Below are positions 9,363 through 18,431 of a DNA stretch of 64,000 bases, one piece after another; the first letter of the stretch is position 1; each line of letters opens with the position of its first letter. The position numbers and the translations under genes were made by a program. Under the pieces are notes generated by a model. That model was not told the origin of the DNA. It saw only the letters and a list, made by a program, of their open reading frames with translations, and made no database searches. The stretch covers positions 560,501 to 624,500 of the forward strand of contig NZ_CP111079.1 of NCBI RefSeq assembly GCF_026278245.1. The letters run 5' to 3'. This DNA comes from Pontibacter kalidii. Its GTDB lineage: Bacteria > Bacteroidota > Bacteroidia > Cytophagales > Hymenobacteraceae.

Positions 9363-10745
9363 ATGAAGCGAACCTTACTAGCCATACCCTTGCTGGCCGC
9401 TCAGCTTTTCTATGGCTGCCAGAGTTCTTCCGAAACGAGCACCGTTACAACTGAGCCAGCTGCCGACACCACTGCAACAGCTGGCCAGCAGCTGTCGGAT
9501 GAGGAGTTGCTGGCGCTGGTGCAGGAGCAGACCTTTCAGTACTTCTGGGAGGGGGCAGAGCCTAACTCGGGGCTTGCCCGCGAGCGTATCCACATGGATG
9601 GCGATTATCCACAAAATGACCAGAATGTGGTTACCACCGGTGCCACTGGCTTTGGTTTAATGGCCATTGTAGTGGGCATGGAGCGTGGCTTTATTACCCG
9701 AAAGGAAGGGGTGCAGCACCTGCAGAAGATGGTGAACTTTCTGGAGAAAGCCGACCGTTTTCATGGGGCCTGGAGCCACTGGATAGAGGGGGAGACAGGC
9801 AAGGTAAAGCCGTTCGGGCAAAAAGATAATGGCGGCGACCTGGTGGAAACGGCTTTCCTGGTGCAGGGCATGTTGACGGTGCGCCAGTACCTACAGGATG
9901 GCAATGAACAGGAAAAAGCCTTAGCAGCACAGATAGACAAGCTCTGGAAAGGAGTAGATTGGAACTGGTACCGCAACGGCGGGCAAAACGCGCTTTACTG
10001 GCACTGGAGCCCCACCTATGGCTGGGAGATGAACTTTCCAATTCGCGGATACGATGAGTGCCTGGTAACCTATGTGCTGGCGGCCTCTTCGCCTACGCAC
10101 GGAGTGCCCGCCGAAGTATACCACGAGGGCTGGGCCCGCAGTGGGGATATTACATCTGGCGCTACCATGTATGGCCGTGAGGTGGTGTTGAACCACAACG
10201 GACACAAAGGCAGCGTCGGGCCGATGTTCTGGGCACACTATTCTTACCTGGGCCTCGACCCGCGCGGGCTCACCGACAAGTACGCCGACTACTGGAAACT
10301 CAACCAGAACCACACCCTGATACAGCGCGACTACTGCGTGGACAACCCGAAAGGCTACAAAGGCTACGGAGAAGATGCCTGGGGGCTTACCTCCAGCTAT
10401 TCTCCGAAGGGCTACGCTGGTCATAGTCCTGAAAACGACCTGGGCGTAATCACACCGACCGCGGCTCTTTCGTCTTACCCTTATGCACCGGAAGCGTCCT
10501 TGAAAGTAATCCGCCACCTTTACGAAGAACTGGGCGACAAAGTGATTGGGAAGTACGGGCCGTACGATGCTTACTCGGAGGAGCACAACTGGTTCCCGCA
10601 GCGCTACCTGGGCATCGACCAGGGACCGATAGTGGTGATGATCGAGAACGGTCGCACAGGCCTGCTCTGGGATCTGTTCATGAGCGCTCCGGAAGTGCAG
10701 AGCGGCCTGAAAAAGCTAGGCTTCCAAAGTCCGCAGCTCAAGTAA
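9363..10745 (+). CDS. GH144-type beta-1,2-glucanase family lipoprotein (copy B)
   Basis: A 460-residue protein with a lipobox ending at Cys19 (LFYGC). A single GH144 domain fills the chain after a Thr/Ala-rich linker. The blocks FQYFWEGAEPNSGLARERI, TTGATGFGLMAIVVGMERGF, WHWSPTYGWEMNFPIRGYDE and IDQGPIVVMIENGRTGLLWD align closely with copy A. It starts 56 nt after copy A and is probably in the same transcript. Three diverged GH144 copies in one locus suggest division of labour, for example endo-glucanase versus sophorose-releasing exo-enzyme. This copy is compact, with no accessory domain. Confidence 0.88.
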   Translation: MKRTLLAIPLLAAQLFYGCQSSSETSTVTTEPAADTTATAGQQLSDEELLALVQEQTFQYFWEGAEPNSGLARERIHMDGDYPQNDQNVVTTGATGFGLMAIVVGMERGFITRKEGVQHLQKMVNFLEKADRFHGAWSHWIEGETGKVKPFGQKDNGGDLVETAFLVQGMLTVRQYLQDGNEQEKALAAQIDKLWKGVDWNWYRNGGQNALYWHWSPTYGWEMNFPIRGYDECLVTYVLAASSPTHGVPAEVYHEGWARSGDITSGATMYGREVVLNHNGHKGSVGPMFWAHYSYLGLDPRGLTDKYADYWKLNQNHTLIQRDYCVDNPKGYKGYGEDAWGLTSSYSPKGYAGHSPENDLGVITPTAALSSYPYAPEASLKVIRHLYEELGDKVIGKYGPYDAYSEEHNWFPQRYLGIDQGPIVVMIENGRTGLLWDLFMSAPEVQSGLKKLGFQSPQLK

Positions 10746-10840
10746 GTATAAAAGCTGGCAGGCGCAGGAATAGCTCTCGCGTCTGCTTTTAAAGGAACAT
10801 ATATTACCTGACAGGAATATCAAAGTATAAACCCATACAC

Positions 10841-12574
10841 ATGAGAAAAGCCTTACAAGCTATACTTTCACTGGCCATACTTTGGGGCGGGAGCTTCGCT
10901 GCCCAGGCGCAAAGCACGCAGGCGAGCACCTACTGCAACCCCATCAACATCGACTATACGTATGCCGTGTATGATGCCTACCGGGATATCTCGTACCGCT
11001 CCGGGGCCGACCCAGCCGTGGTGGAGTTCCGCAACGAGTACTACATGTTCGTGACCCGCTCGATGGGCTACTGGCACTCCACCGACCTGCAGAACTGGAA
11101 CTTCATCAAACCGGAGAAGTGGTACTTTCAGGGATCCAACGCTCCTGCGGCCTTCAACTACAAAGACTCGGTGCTGTATGTGGCCGGCGACCCCTCCGGC
11201 TCTATGAGCGTGCTGTATACCGATGATCCCAAGCGCGGCGACTGGAAAGCGACACCCGGTATTCTGGGCGATCTGCAGGACCCGGCGCTCTTTATCGACG
11301 ACGATGGAAAGGCTTACATGTACTGGGGCTCCTCCAACACATACCCCATCCGGGTAAAAGAGCTGAACAGGAAAGATCGCTTTAAGCCGTCGGAGAAAAC
11401 GGTGGAGCTTTTTACCCTGCACGGCGACAAGCACGGCTGGGAGCGTTTTGGGGAGAACCACTCCGACACGGTGCTGGCCGGTTACATGGAAGGCCCCTGG
11501 ATGACGAAGCACAACGGCAAGTACTACCTGCAATATGCCGCCCCCGGCACCGAGTTTAACGTGTATGGCGATGGCGTGTACATTGGCGATTCGCCGCTAG
11601 GGCCGTTTACGTATGCCCCGAACAACCCGGTATCCTATAAGCCTGGCGGCTACATGAACGGGGCAGGGCACGGCAGCACCGTGGTAGGGCCGGCAGGGGA
11701 GTACTGGCACTTTGGCTCGGCTTCGGTGTCGGTTAACATGAACTGGGAGCGCCGCATCAACATGTTCCATACCACCTTCGATAAGGATGGGCTGATGCAC
11801 GTGAACACCTACTTCGGCGACTATCCGCACTACGCACCGGCTGTGCCAGGCAAGGCAGGTGATTTTGCCGGCTGGATGCTCCTGTCCTACAAAAAGCCGG
11901 TGAAGGGCTCCTCTACCTTAGAAAACTTTAAGCCAGAGAACATGCTCGACGAGAGTACCAAGACCTTCTGGGTAGCCGAGCAGAACAACGACCAGCAGTG
12001 GGTGCAGATAGACCTGGAGAAGCCCGGCAAAGTATACGCCGTGCAGGTAAACTACCACGACTACAAATCCAACCTCTATGGCAAAGTGCCGGGGCTGTAT
12101 CACCGCTATGTGGTGGAGGGCTCTACGGACGGTAAAAACTGGCAAACGCTGGTGGACAGGAGCGACAACTACAGGGATGTGCCTAACGATTACGTCGAGC
12201 TGGGTACCCCGCAGACGGTGCGCTACATCCGCTACCGCAACATCCACGCGCCGACGCCTAACCTTTCCATTTCGGGCCTGCGCGTGTTTGGGGTGGGAGA
12301 AGGTAAAGCTCCTGCCCGGGTAAAGAACTTTAAGGTAAACCGCAAGCAGGACCGCCGCGACGCCATGATCACCTGGGACAAACAGGCCAATGCGCAAGGT
12401 TACAACGTGCTTTGGGGCATCGCACCGGACAAACTCTACAGCTCCTGGATGGTGTACGACGATAACAAGCTGGACCTGAAAAGCCTGGGCGTGGACCAGG
12501 GCTACTACTTCGCCATCGAAGCCTTCAACGAAAATGGTGTGTCACAAAGGACGAAGGCGGTAAAGGTGGAGTAA
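10841..12574 (+). CDS. GH43-like glycoside hydrolase with discoidin (F5/8C) and FN3 domains (copy 1)
   Basis: A 577-residue secreted protein with a signal peptide cleaved near AQAQ (about 24). The five-bladed propeller (about 30-340) shows the three GH43-clan acidic residues: Asp57 in RSGADPAVVEF, Asp147 in LQDPALFIDDDGK and Glu217 in GYMEGPWM. A discoidin-like domain (about 360-485, FWVAEQNNDQQWVQIDLEKP to LSISGLRVFG) and a fibronectin-III-like tail follow. A close paralogue lies at 20,173. GH43 enzymes are often arabinosidases or xylosidases, but this subfamily is not one I can assign to a substrate. Its place among GH144/GH3 genes suggests it removes side groups or acts on a companion linkage. 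Confidence 0.85.
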   Translation: MRKALQAILSLAILWGGSFAAQAQSTQASTYCNPINIDYTYAVYDAYRDISYRSGADPAVVEFRNEYYMFVTRSMGYWHSTDLQNWNFIKPEKWYFQGSNAPAAFNYKDSVLYVAGDPSGSMSVLYTDDPKRGDWKATPGILGDLQDPALFIDDDGKAYMYWGSSNTYPIRVKELNRKDRFKPSEKTVELFTLHGDKHGWERFGENHSDTVLAGYMEGPWMTKHNGKYYLQYAAPGTEFNVYGDGVYIGDSPLGPFTYAPNNPVSYKPGGYMNGAGHGSTVVGPAGEYWHFGSASVSVNMNWERRINMFHTTFDKDGLMHVNTYFGDYPHYAPAVPGKAGDFAGWMLLSYKKPVKGSSTLENFKPENMLDESTKTFWVAEQNNDQQWVQIDLEKPGKVYAVQVNYHDYKSNLYGKVPGLYHRYVVEGSTDGKNWQTLVDRSDNYRDVPNDYVELGTPQTVRYIRYRNIHAPTPNLSISGLRVFGVGEGKAPARVKNFKVNRKQDRRDAMITWDKQANAQGYNVLWGIAPDKLYSSWMVYDDNKLDLKSLGVDQGYYFAIEAFNENGVSQRTKAVKVE

Positions 12575-12786
12575 GGTGCTTAACCTAAGTACACGAACTA
12601 TACTTTAATTACACTTAAACTAATACTGCACCCTGAACTATACTAAACCCAGATCGATGTACAAACCTGATCCCAGTCCTTGGGTTGAGCGCCTTGTGAG
12701 ATCCGGTGCCCGGTAAGGGCAGCGACTTGGCGCAGGAGGGAACACAGCGCGATGCCCTTATCGAGGGCCCCTACCCCCAGGACGAG

Positions 12787-12825
12787 CCCTCTCGGGCTGG
12801 AGAGCACCAAAGCCAGAAATGAAAC
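12787..12825 (-). repeat. Dispersed repeat, copy 1 (partner at 63962-64000)
   Basis: The reverse complement of these 39 bases matches 63962-64000 with four mismatches. Shared blocks are GTTTCATTTC, TGGTGCTCTC and AGCCCGAGAGGG. It contains a small hairpin, AGCCC-TCTC-GGGCT. The second copy runs off the window end, so the full repeat is probably longer. Confidence 0.75.
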
Positions 12826-12971
12826 GAGTTGGTTGTAAATCTACAGGATGAACGGAAGTTAGATAGAATAGCTTGTGTCAAAATACAAGAAGCAGCGTCT
12901 AAGAAAGTATAAGCCAGCAAGTATAAGCAAAGTATAAAGTATGAATCAACAAGTATAAAAGTATGGCTTAC

Positions 12972-13095
12972 GCGGACTAGGAAGTCCGCAGCAGCTTTGG
13001 TTCCGGACAGGGATGTCCGGAACAGCAAAACTTTTTAAGCCAGTCGAGTCGGAGAGTCGGCATTACAAAAGGACACAAGTCTGAAGACTTGTGCC
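12972..13095. repeat. Three tandem REP-like perfect hairpins with 4-nt loops
   Basis: 12972-12989: GCGGACT-AGGA-AGTCCGC. 13001-13022: a 9-bp stem TTCCGGACA with loop GGGA. 13074-13093: CACAAGTC-TGAA-GACTTGTG, extended by GG/CC with one bulged A. Each has a perfect stem and a purine-rich tetraloop, and none has a T-tract, so they do not look like terminators. Confidence 0.7.
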
Positions 13096-13150
13096 AGGAA
13101 AGAGGGAGCTATAAAAGTATAAATCAGAAAGTATAAACCAGCTTAAAACC

Positions 13151-15313
13151 ATGCGAAGTATACTTCTTGCCATCCTTACCCTGTTGAGCGCCACCAACCT
13201 GCTGGCGCAGGAGACTCCCTACACCAGGGTTTTCTTCGATAACAGTTTGATGGGCAAGGACCACTTTTATACTTCGGCCAGCTATACTTCGCCGAGCTGG
13301 GTAAAGAACAGCCGAGGCAAACTGCCTGTGAGCGAGGAAGTATACGTTACCCCCGGCAATGCGCTCGAGCTGAAGTATAATTCCGCGAAAGGCGGGCATT
13401 GGCAGGCGCAGGTGCTTTACCACCCCATCCGGGGCATGGACTTTTTCCGGCCACAGGAGAAGCTGGTCTTCCGGCTATTCGTTAAATCCAACACGGCGGC
13501 GACAGAACTTCCGGCAGTGGCCATTGGCAAACGGGAGGCAAAGGAACTCTCCCAGTTCCTGCCGCTGCAAAACTTCCTCCCTACCTGTAAAACCGGTGCC
13601 TGGCTGACGGTGGAGGTGCCCCTGAGCAGCTTCAAAGGCCTGAGTTACAGCGATACGAAGGAGTTGGATGTGGTGGCCTTTCAGCAGCAGGCAGCGGATG
13701 GAAAGTGGCACGAGCTGTACCTGGATCAGATGGAAATGCTGCCCCTGCAAGCTGGAGAAAGTATAAAAGCCGCTCCTAAACTGCTAAGCGCCAAAGGTTA
13801 TGAGAAGCACATCGACCTGACCTGGGAAAAGATCGAGGATCCTGCCGTGCGTTACGTGCAGGTATACCGCTCCACAGATAACAAGAACTTCAAGCCGGTG
13901 GCGGTACAAATCCCCTCCATCAGCCGCTATGCCGATTACGTGGACACCGTGGGGCAGACGTTCTACTATAAAATCAGCCTGCTGGATGATCGATACCAGG
14001 AAACAGGGCTTTCTGAAAGTATGAGTGCCACCACCCGGCCCATGACGGACGAGGAGTTGCTGACGATGGTGCAGGAGGCGAACTTTCGTTACTATTGGGA
14101 GGGAGCGGAACCCAACAGCGGGCTGGCACTGGAGAATATTCCGGGCCGCAGGACGATGGTGGCCTCCGGGGCCTCCGGCTTTGGCGTAATGGCCCTGCTG
14201 GTGGGCATTGAGCGCGGGTGGATAACGCGGGAGCAGGGCGTGGAGCGCTTTCTGCAGATCTTGCGCTACCTCAACAAGGCCGAGAAATTCCATGGCGCCT
14301 TTTCGCATTTTATCAGCGGCGAGACCGGCAAGGCAGAGCCCTTTTTCGGCCCGCGCGACAACGGCGGCGATTTGGTGGAGACGGCTTTCCTGGTGCAGGG
14401 GCTGCTGGCGGCGCGGGAGTATTTCACGGCGAACACGCCGCAGGAAAAAGAGATCCGCAATACCATTACCACTATCTGGCGCGGCGTGGAGTGGGACTGG
14501 TACCGCAAAAAGCCGGAAAGCGATTTCCTGACCTGGCACTGGTCGCCGGACCAGGCCTGGGTGCTGAACCACCAGCTTATCGGCTGGAATGAGACGATGA
14601 TCGTGTACCTGCTCGGCATCGCTTCGCCTACGCACAGCATACCGGCCAGCATGTACTACAGCGGCTGGGCCAGCCAGAGCGAGAAAGCGCTGCAATACAG
14701 GGCCGCCTGGGGGCAAACCAAAGAGGGAATGATGTACACCAACGGCAACACCTACTTTGGCATCCCGCTGCCCGTGGGGGTGTCTAACGGCGGGCCGCTG
14801 TTCTTTATACACTATTCCTATATGGCGGCAGACCCGCACAAGCTCATCGATAGGTATACCAACTACTTCGAAAATAACCGGAACATCGCGCTGATAAATT
14901 ACCGATATTGTACAGAGAACCCGGAGAACCACCAGGGCTACAGCGAAAATAGCTGGGGCCTGACGGCCTCTGACGGCCCTTGGGACTATTCGGCCAACGA
15001 GCCGGTGCCACATGCCGATACCGGGAAGATGACGCCGACCGGGGCGCTGGCCTCCTTTCCGTACACCCCGGAGGAGTCGATGCGCGCGCTGAAGCACTTT
15101 TACCGTGTGTATGGCCACTTTCTGTGGGGAAGCTATGGCTTCCGGGACGCCTTTAACCTGGACGAGAACTGGGTTTCGCCGCTGTACATGGGCCTGAACC
15201 AGGCTCCCATCACGGTCATGATTGAAAACCACCGCAGCGGCCTGATCTGGAACCTGTTCATGAAAAATAAAGAGATTCAACAAGCCCTTAAAAAAATAGA
15301 GAAAACCCGATGA
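13151..15313 (+). CDS. GH144-type enzyme with N-terminal beta-sandwich and FN3 modules (copy C)
   Basis: A 720-residue secreted protein with signal peptide MRSILLAILTLLSATNLLAQ. Residues about 25-215 form a carbohydrate-binding-like beta-sandwich (VRFFDNS-type start, then YLDQMEML), about 215-295 an FN3-like module (HIDLTWEKI, YYKISLLDD), and about 300-715 the GH144 domain (FRYYWEGAEPNSGLALENI, NGGDLVETAFLVQG, TWHWSPDQAWVLNHQLIGWN, LNQAPITVMIENHRSG). The last 4 nt overlap the next gene (ATGA), so the two are translationally coupled. Differences in catalytic-domain blocks from copies A and B (WSPDQAWV instead of WSPTYGWE, LNQAP instead of IDQGP) suggest a different subsite specificity. Confidence 0.87.
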   Translation: MRSILLAILTLLSATNLLAQETPYTRVFFDNSLMGKDHFYTSASYTSPSWVKNSRGKLPVSEEVYVTPGNALELKYNSAKGGHWQAQVLYHPIRGMDFFRPQEKLVFRLFVKSNTAATELPAVAIGKREAKELSQFLPLQNFLPTCKTGAWLTVEVPLSSFKGLSYSDTKELDVVAFQQQAADGKWHELYLDQMEMLPLQAGESIKAAPKLLSAKGYEKHIDLTWEKIEDPAVRYVQVYRSTDNKNFKPVAVQIPSISRYADYVDTVGQTFYYKISLLDDRYQETGLSESMSATTRPMTDEELLTMVQEANFRYYWEGAEPNSGLALENIPGRRTMVASGASGFGVMALLVGIERGWITREQGVERFLQILRYLNKAEKFHGAFSHFISGETGKAEPFFGPRDNGGDLVETAFLVQGLLAAREYFTANTPQEKEIRNTITTIWRGVEWDWYRKKPESDFLTWHWSPDQAWVLNHQLIGWNETMIVYLLGIASPTHSIPASMYYSGWASQSEKALQYRAAWGQTKEGMMYTNGNTYFGIPLPVGVSNGGPLFFIHYSYMAADPHKLIDRYTNYFENNRNIALINYRYCTENPENHQGYSENSWGLTASDGPWDYSANEPVPHADTGKMTPTGALASFPYTPEESMRALKHFYRVYGHFLWGSYGFRDAFNLDENWVSPLYMGLNQAPITVMIENHRSGLIWNLFMKNKEIQQALKKIEKTR

Positions 15314-15978
15314 GAAAAATCTACACGTACTTCGCCCTGCTGTTTATACTTCTGGCCCTTCCAAACGCCCAAGCCCAGCAGAGCAACCCACCCTTTTGGA
15401 AAGAGATCCAGGCCTTTAAGCAGCAGGACAGCCAGCAGATGCCGCCCCAAGACGCCATCCTTTTTGTGGGCAGCTCCTCCATCAAACTCTGGAAGAACCT
15501 GCAGGAGATGTTTCCGAAGCATACGGTCATCAATCGTGGCTTTGGCGGCTCCAACCTCCTCGACCTGAAGCGTTACCTCAACGATATCGTGATCCCCTAC
15601 CAGCCCAAACAAATTGTGATCTACTCCGGCGAGAACGACATTGCCGGGGGTAGTGTGCAGGCGCCGGAGGTGCTGGAGCGTTTTCAGGATGTGTTCCAGG
15701 GCATCAGGCAGGAGCTGCCGCAGGTGCCGGTGGTGTTTGTGTCGATCAAGCCCAGCCCTTCGCGCATCCAGTATAAACCTATTATTGAGGAATCGAACCG
15801 GTTGATAAAGGCCTATCTGCAAACACAACCTAAGACCAGGTATGTGGATGTGTACGAGCCGATGCTGCAGGCGAACGGCAAACCGAAGCCGGAGATTTTC
15901 ACAAAAGACAGCCTGCACATGAACCAGCAGGGCTACCAGATCTGGAGGAAGAAGATAAAATCAAGCTTGATTAAATAA
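15310..15978 (+). CDS. SGNH/GDSL-type secreted hydrolase (probable esterase)
   Basis: A 222-residue protein with signal peptide MRKIYTYFALLFILLALPNAQAQ. SGNH blocks are visible: FVGSSSIKLW (block I, nucleophile Ser56), INRGFGGSN (block II Gly), YSGENDIAGG (block III Asn) and DSLHMNQQGY (block V Asp and His). It overlaps the GH144 gene by 4 nt (ATGA). Family members remove acyl groups from glycans or lipids. In this locus, removal of an ester substituent from the glucan is a reasonable inference. The substrate is unknown. Confidence 0.82.
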   Translation: MRKIYTYFALLFILLALPNAQAQQSNPPFWKEIQAFKQQDSQQMPPQDAILFVGSSSIKLWKNLQEMFPKHTVINRGFGGSNLLDLKRYLNDIVIPYQPKQIVIYSGENDIAGGSVQAPEVLERFQDVFQGIRQELPQVPVVFVSIKPSPSRIQYKPIIEESNRLIKAYLQTQPKTRYVDVYEPMLQANGKPKPEIFTKDSLHMNQQGYQIWRKKIKSSLIK

Positions 15979-15994
15979 CCTAACTATAGCATAC

Positions 15995-18349
15995 ATGAAA
16001 CGAATCATACGCACAGCCTTGGTGATGTCTATCGGGTTGATGAGCACGCAGTGTAATACAGCCCAGCAGCCTACTACGGCCCAGCAAACCCAAACCGTGG
16101 AACAGACCACGCCAACAGCTGTGGCAAGCAACACAGCAGACCCACGCATGCGCCAGTTTGTGGACAGCCTCCTGAGCCAGATGACGCTGGAGGAGAAGAT
16201 CGGGCAGCTGAACCTGGTGTCGGTGGGCTTCGATGTGACGGGGCCGGTGGTGAGCGAGAACGTGGACGAAAACATCCGCAAGGGTAACGTAGGCGGCGTA
16301 TTCAATACCTATACCCCGGTGGCTGCCCGAAAGCTGCAGGAGTTTGCCGTCAACAACACGCGCCTCAAAATTCCGCTGTTGTTCGGGTATGACGTGATCC
16401 ACGGGCACCGCACCATTTTCCCGATTCCGCTGGGCCTCTCGGCGAGCTGGGACATGGAGGCTGTGGAGCGCAGTGCCCGCATCGCCGCCGACGAGGCCTC
16501 TGCCGATGGCCTCAACTGGGTGTTCTCGCCGATGGTGGACATTGCCCGCGACCCACGCTGGGGCCGTGTAGCGGAAGGCGCCGGGGAAGATCCCTACTTG
16601 GGTTCTCAGATTGCCAAGGCGATGGTGCATGGCTACCAGGGCGATGACCTGACAAAGGAAAACACCGTAATGGCCACCGTGAAGCACTTCGCGTTGTACG
16701 GGGCCTCCGAGGCTGGCCGCGATTACAATACCGTGGATATGAGCCTTAACCGCATGTTCAACGAGTACATGCCGCCTTACAAGGCAGCTATCGACGCGGG
16801 TGCAGGCAGTGTGATGACCTCTTTTAACGACATCAACGGCGTGCCAGCTACCGGCAACCGCTGGCTGATGACCGAGCTGCTGCGCGAGCAGTGGGGCTTC
16901 GATGGCTTTGTAGTGACGGACTATACTGCCATCAATGAGATGATTGCGCACGGCGTGGGCGATGAGGCCAAAGTGGCCGAGCTGGCCCTGGAGGCGGGTG
17001 TGGACATGGACATGGTAGGCGAAGTGTTCCTCAAGCACCTGAAGCAGGCCGTAGCAGCAGGCAACGTGACCGAGGAGGACATCAATACAGCGGCGCGGCG
17101 TATCCTGGAGGCAAAGTATAAACTGGGCCTGTTTGAGGACCCTTACCGTTATGCGGATGAGCAGCGCGCCAAAAACACGATCATGAAGCCGGAGTACCGC
17201 GAGGCAGCCCGGGACATTGCCCGCAAAAGCATGGTGCTCCTGAAAAACAGCAAGCAGACGCTACCACTCAAGAAGTCTGGTACGATCGCGCTCATCGGCC
17301 CGCTGGCTAACAACCAGCGCGATTTAATCGGTAACTGGAGCGGCGCCGGCGATTGGAAGCAGGCCGTGTCGGTGGAGCAGGGCATCCGCAATGTGGCCGG
17401 CAACGGCATCAAGATCAACTATGCCAAAGGCGCCAACATTACCGACGATGAGCAGATGATCAAGCGCCTGAATGCCCACGGCGGCGAGCTGCAGCTCGAC
17501 AACCGCACCTCCGAGCAGCTGATTGCCGAGGCCGTGAAAGTGGCGCAGAAATCGGATGTGATCGTGGCCGTGGTAGGGGAGTCGCAGGGCATGAGCGGGG
17601 AGGCCGCCAGCCGCGCCGACATTGGCCTGCCCGGCAAGCAGCAGGAGCTGCTGATGGCGCTGAAGAAAACCGGCAAGCCGCTGGTAGTGGTGCTGATGAA
17701 CGGCCGTCCGCTAACCCTGACCTGGGAAGACCAGAATGCGGATGCTATGTTGGAGACCTGGTTTGCCGGCACTGAGGCCGGGAACGCCATTGCCGATGTG
17801 CTGTTCGGTAACTACAACCCGTCGGGTAAGCTAACCGCTACCTTCCCGCAGGTAGTGGGCCAGATTCCGCTGTACTACGCACACAGAAACACGGGCCGCC
17901 CCTTCAACGGAGACCTGCTCAACAAGTACACCACCCGTTACATGGACGTGACCAACGAGCCGCTGTACCCCTTCGGCTACGGCTTGAGCTACACTACCTT
18001 CAACTACTCCAAACCGCAGTTGAGCAAAACCAGCATCAGCCCCAGCGAGAACCTGGAGGTAACCGTGCAGGTGCAGAACACCGGCAACTACGATGGCGAG
18101 GAAGTGGTGCAGCTCTATATCCAGGATGTGGTGGCCAGCATCACGCGCCCGGTAAAAGAGCTAAAAGGCTTCCAGAAGATCAACCTGAAGAAAGGCGAGA
18201 GCCGGACCGTGACCTTCACCATCACCCCGGACGATCTGAAGTTCTACAACAACGACCTGGAGCACGTGCTGGAGCCAGGAGAATTCAAGGTATTTGTTGG
18301 CACCAACTCCCGCGACGTGCAGGAGGCCAGCTTTACCGTGACACCATAA
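15995..18349 (+). CDS. bglX: GH3 beta-glucosidase, BglX-type
   Basis: A 784-residue exported protein. The N-terminus has a hydrophobic stretch and Cys20 (LMSTQC), a loose Bacteroidota lipobox. GH3 N-domain with RDPRWGRVAEGAGEDPYLGS and the nucleophile region GFDGFVVTDY (Asp309), then the C-domain (IALIGPLANNQRDLIGNWSG, GESQGMSGEAASRADIGLPG) and a C-terminal FnIII-like domain (EVTVQVQNTGNYDGEEVVQLYIQD). It would split oligosaccharides released by the GH144 enzymes to glucose. GH3 enzymes active on sophoro-oligosaccharides are known in Bacteroidota beta-1,2-glucan loci. Start chosen for the signal sequence, 16 nt after the SGNH stop. Confidence 0.92.
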   Translation: MKRIIRTALVMSIGLMSTQCNTAQQPTTAQQTQTVEQTTPTAVASNTADPRMRQFVDSLLSQMTLEEKIGQLNLVSVGFDVTGPVVSENVDENIRKGNVGGVFNTYTPVAARKLQEFAVNNTRLKIPLLFGYDVIHGHRTIFPIPLGLSASWDMEAVERSARIAADEASADGLNWVFSPMVDIARDPRWGRVAEGAGEDPYLGSQIAKAMVHGYQGDDLTKENTVMATVKHFALYGASEAGRDYNTVDMSLNRMFNEYMPPYKAAIDAGAGSVMTSFNDINGVPATGNRWLMTELLREQWGFDGFVVTDYTAINEMIAHGVGDEAKVAELALEAGVDMDMVGEVFLKHLKQAVAAGNVTEEDINTAARRILEAKYKLGLFEDPYRYADEQRAKNTIMKPEYREAARDIARKSMVLLKNSKQTLPLKKSGTIALIGPLANNQRDLIGNWSGAGDWKQAVSVEQGIRNVAGNGIKINYAKGANITDDEQMIKRLNAHGGELQLDNRTSEQLIAEAVKVAQKSDVIVAVVGESQGMSGEAASRADIGLPGKQQELLMALKKTGKPLVVVLMNGRPLTLTWEDQNADAMLETWFAGTEAGNAIADVLFGNYNPSGKLTATFPQVVGQIPLYYAHRNTGRPFNGDLLNKYTTRYMDVTNEPLYPFGYGLSYTTFNYSKPQLSKTSISPSENLEVTVQVQNTGNYDGEEVVQLYIQDVVASITRPVKELKGFQKINLKKGESRTVTFTITPDDLKFYNNDLEHVLEPGEFKVFVGTNSRDVQEASFTVTP

Positions 18350-18431
18350 TTGGTTAGGTGAGTTGGTGCTGCCGGACCTTTAAGGCCGGCGGCGCCACAA
18401 CCTCACTTTTTATACCTTAAAATTCGCTACC

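Larger units (their letters stand above)
12575..13150. other. 576-bp non-coding spacer rich in palindromes and AAGTATA copies
   Basis: I see no gene. It holds a 39-nt dispersed repeat (12787-12825), three perfect tetraloop hairpins (12972-12989, 13001-13022, 13074-13093), an AAGGGCA/TGCCCTT pair around 12,715-12,760, and at least six AAGTATA copies between 12,900 and 13,140. Confidence 0.7.

Noticed and set aside
13784..15283. 499-codon open frame on the - strand
   Set aside because: Antisense shadow of the third GH144 gene; His/Val/Arg-rich composition and no family match.
18350..18431. GCCGG/CCGGC hairpin between the GH3 and sulfatase genes as a terminator
   Set aside because: No T-tract directly after the stem and the flanking genes probably share a transcript.
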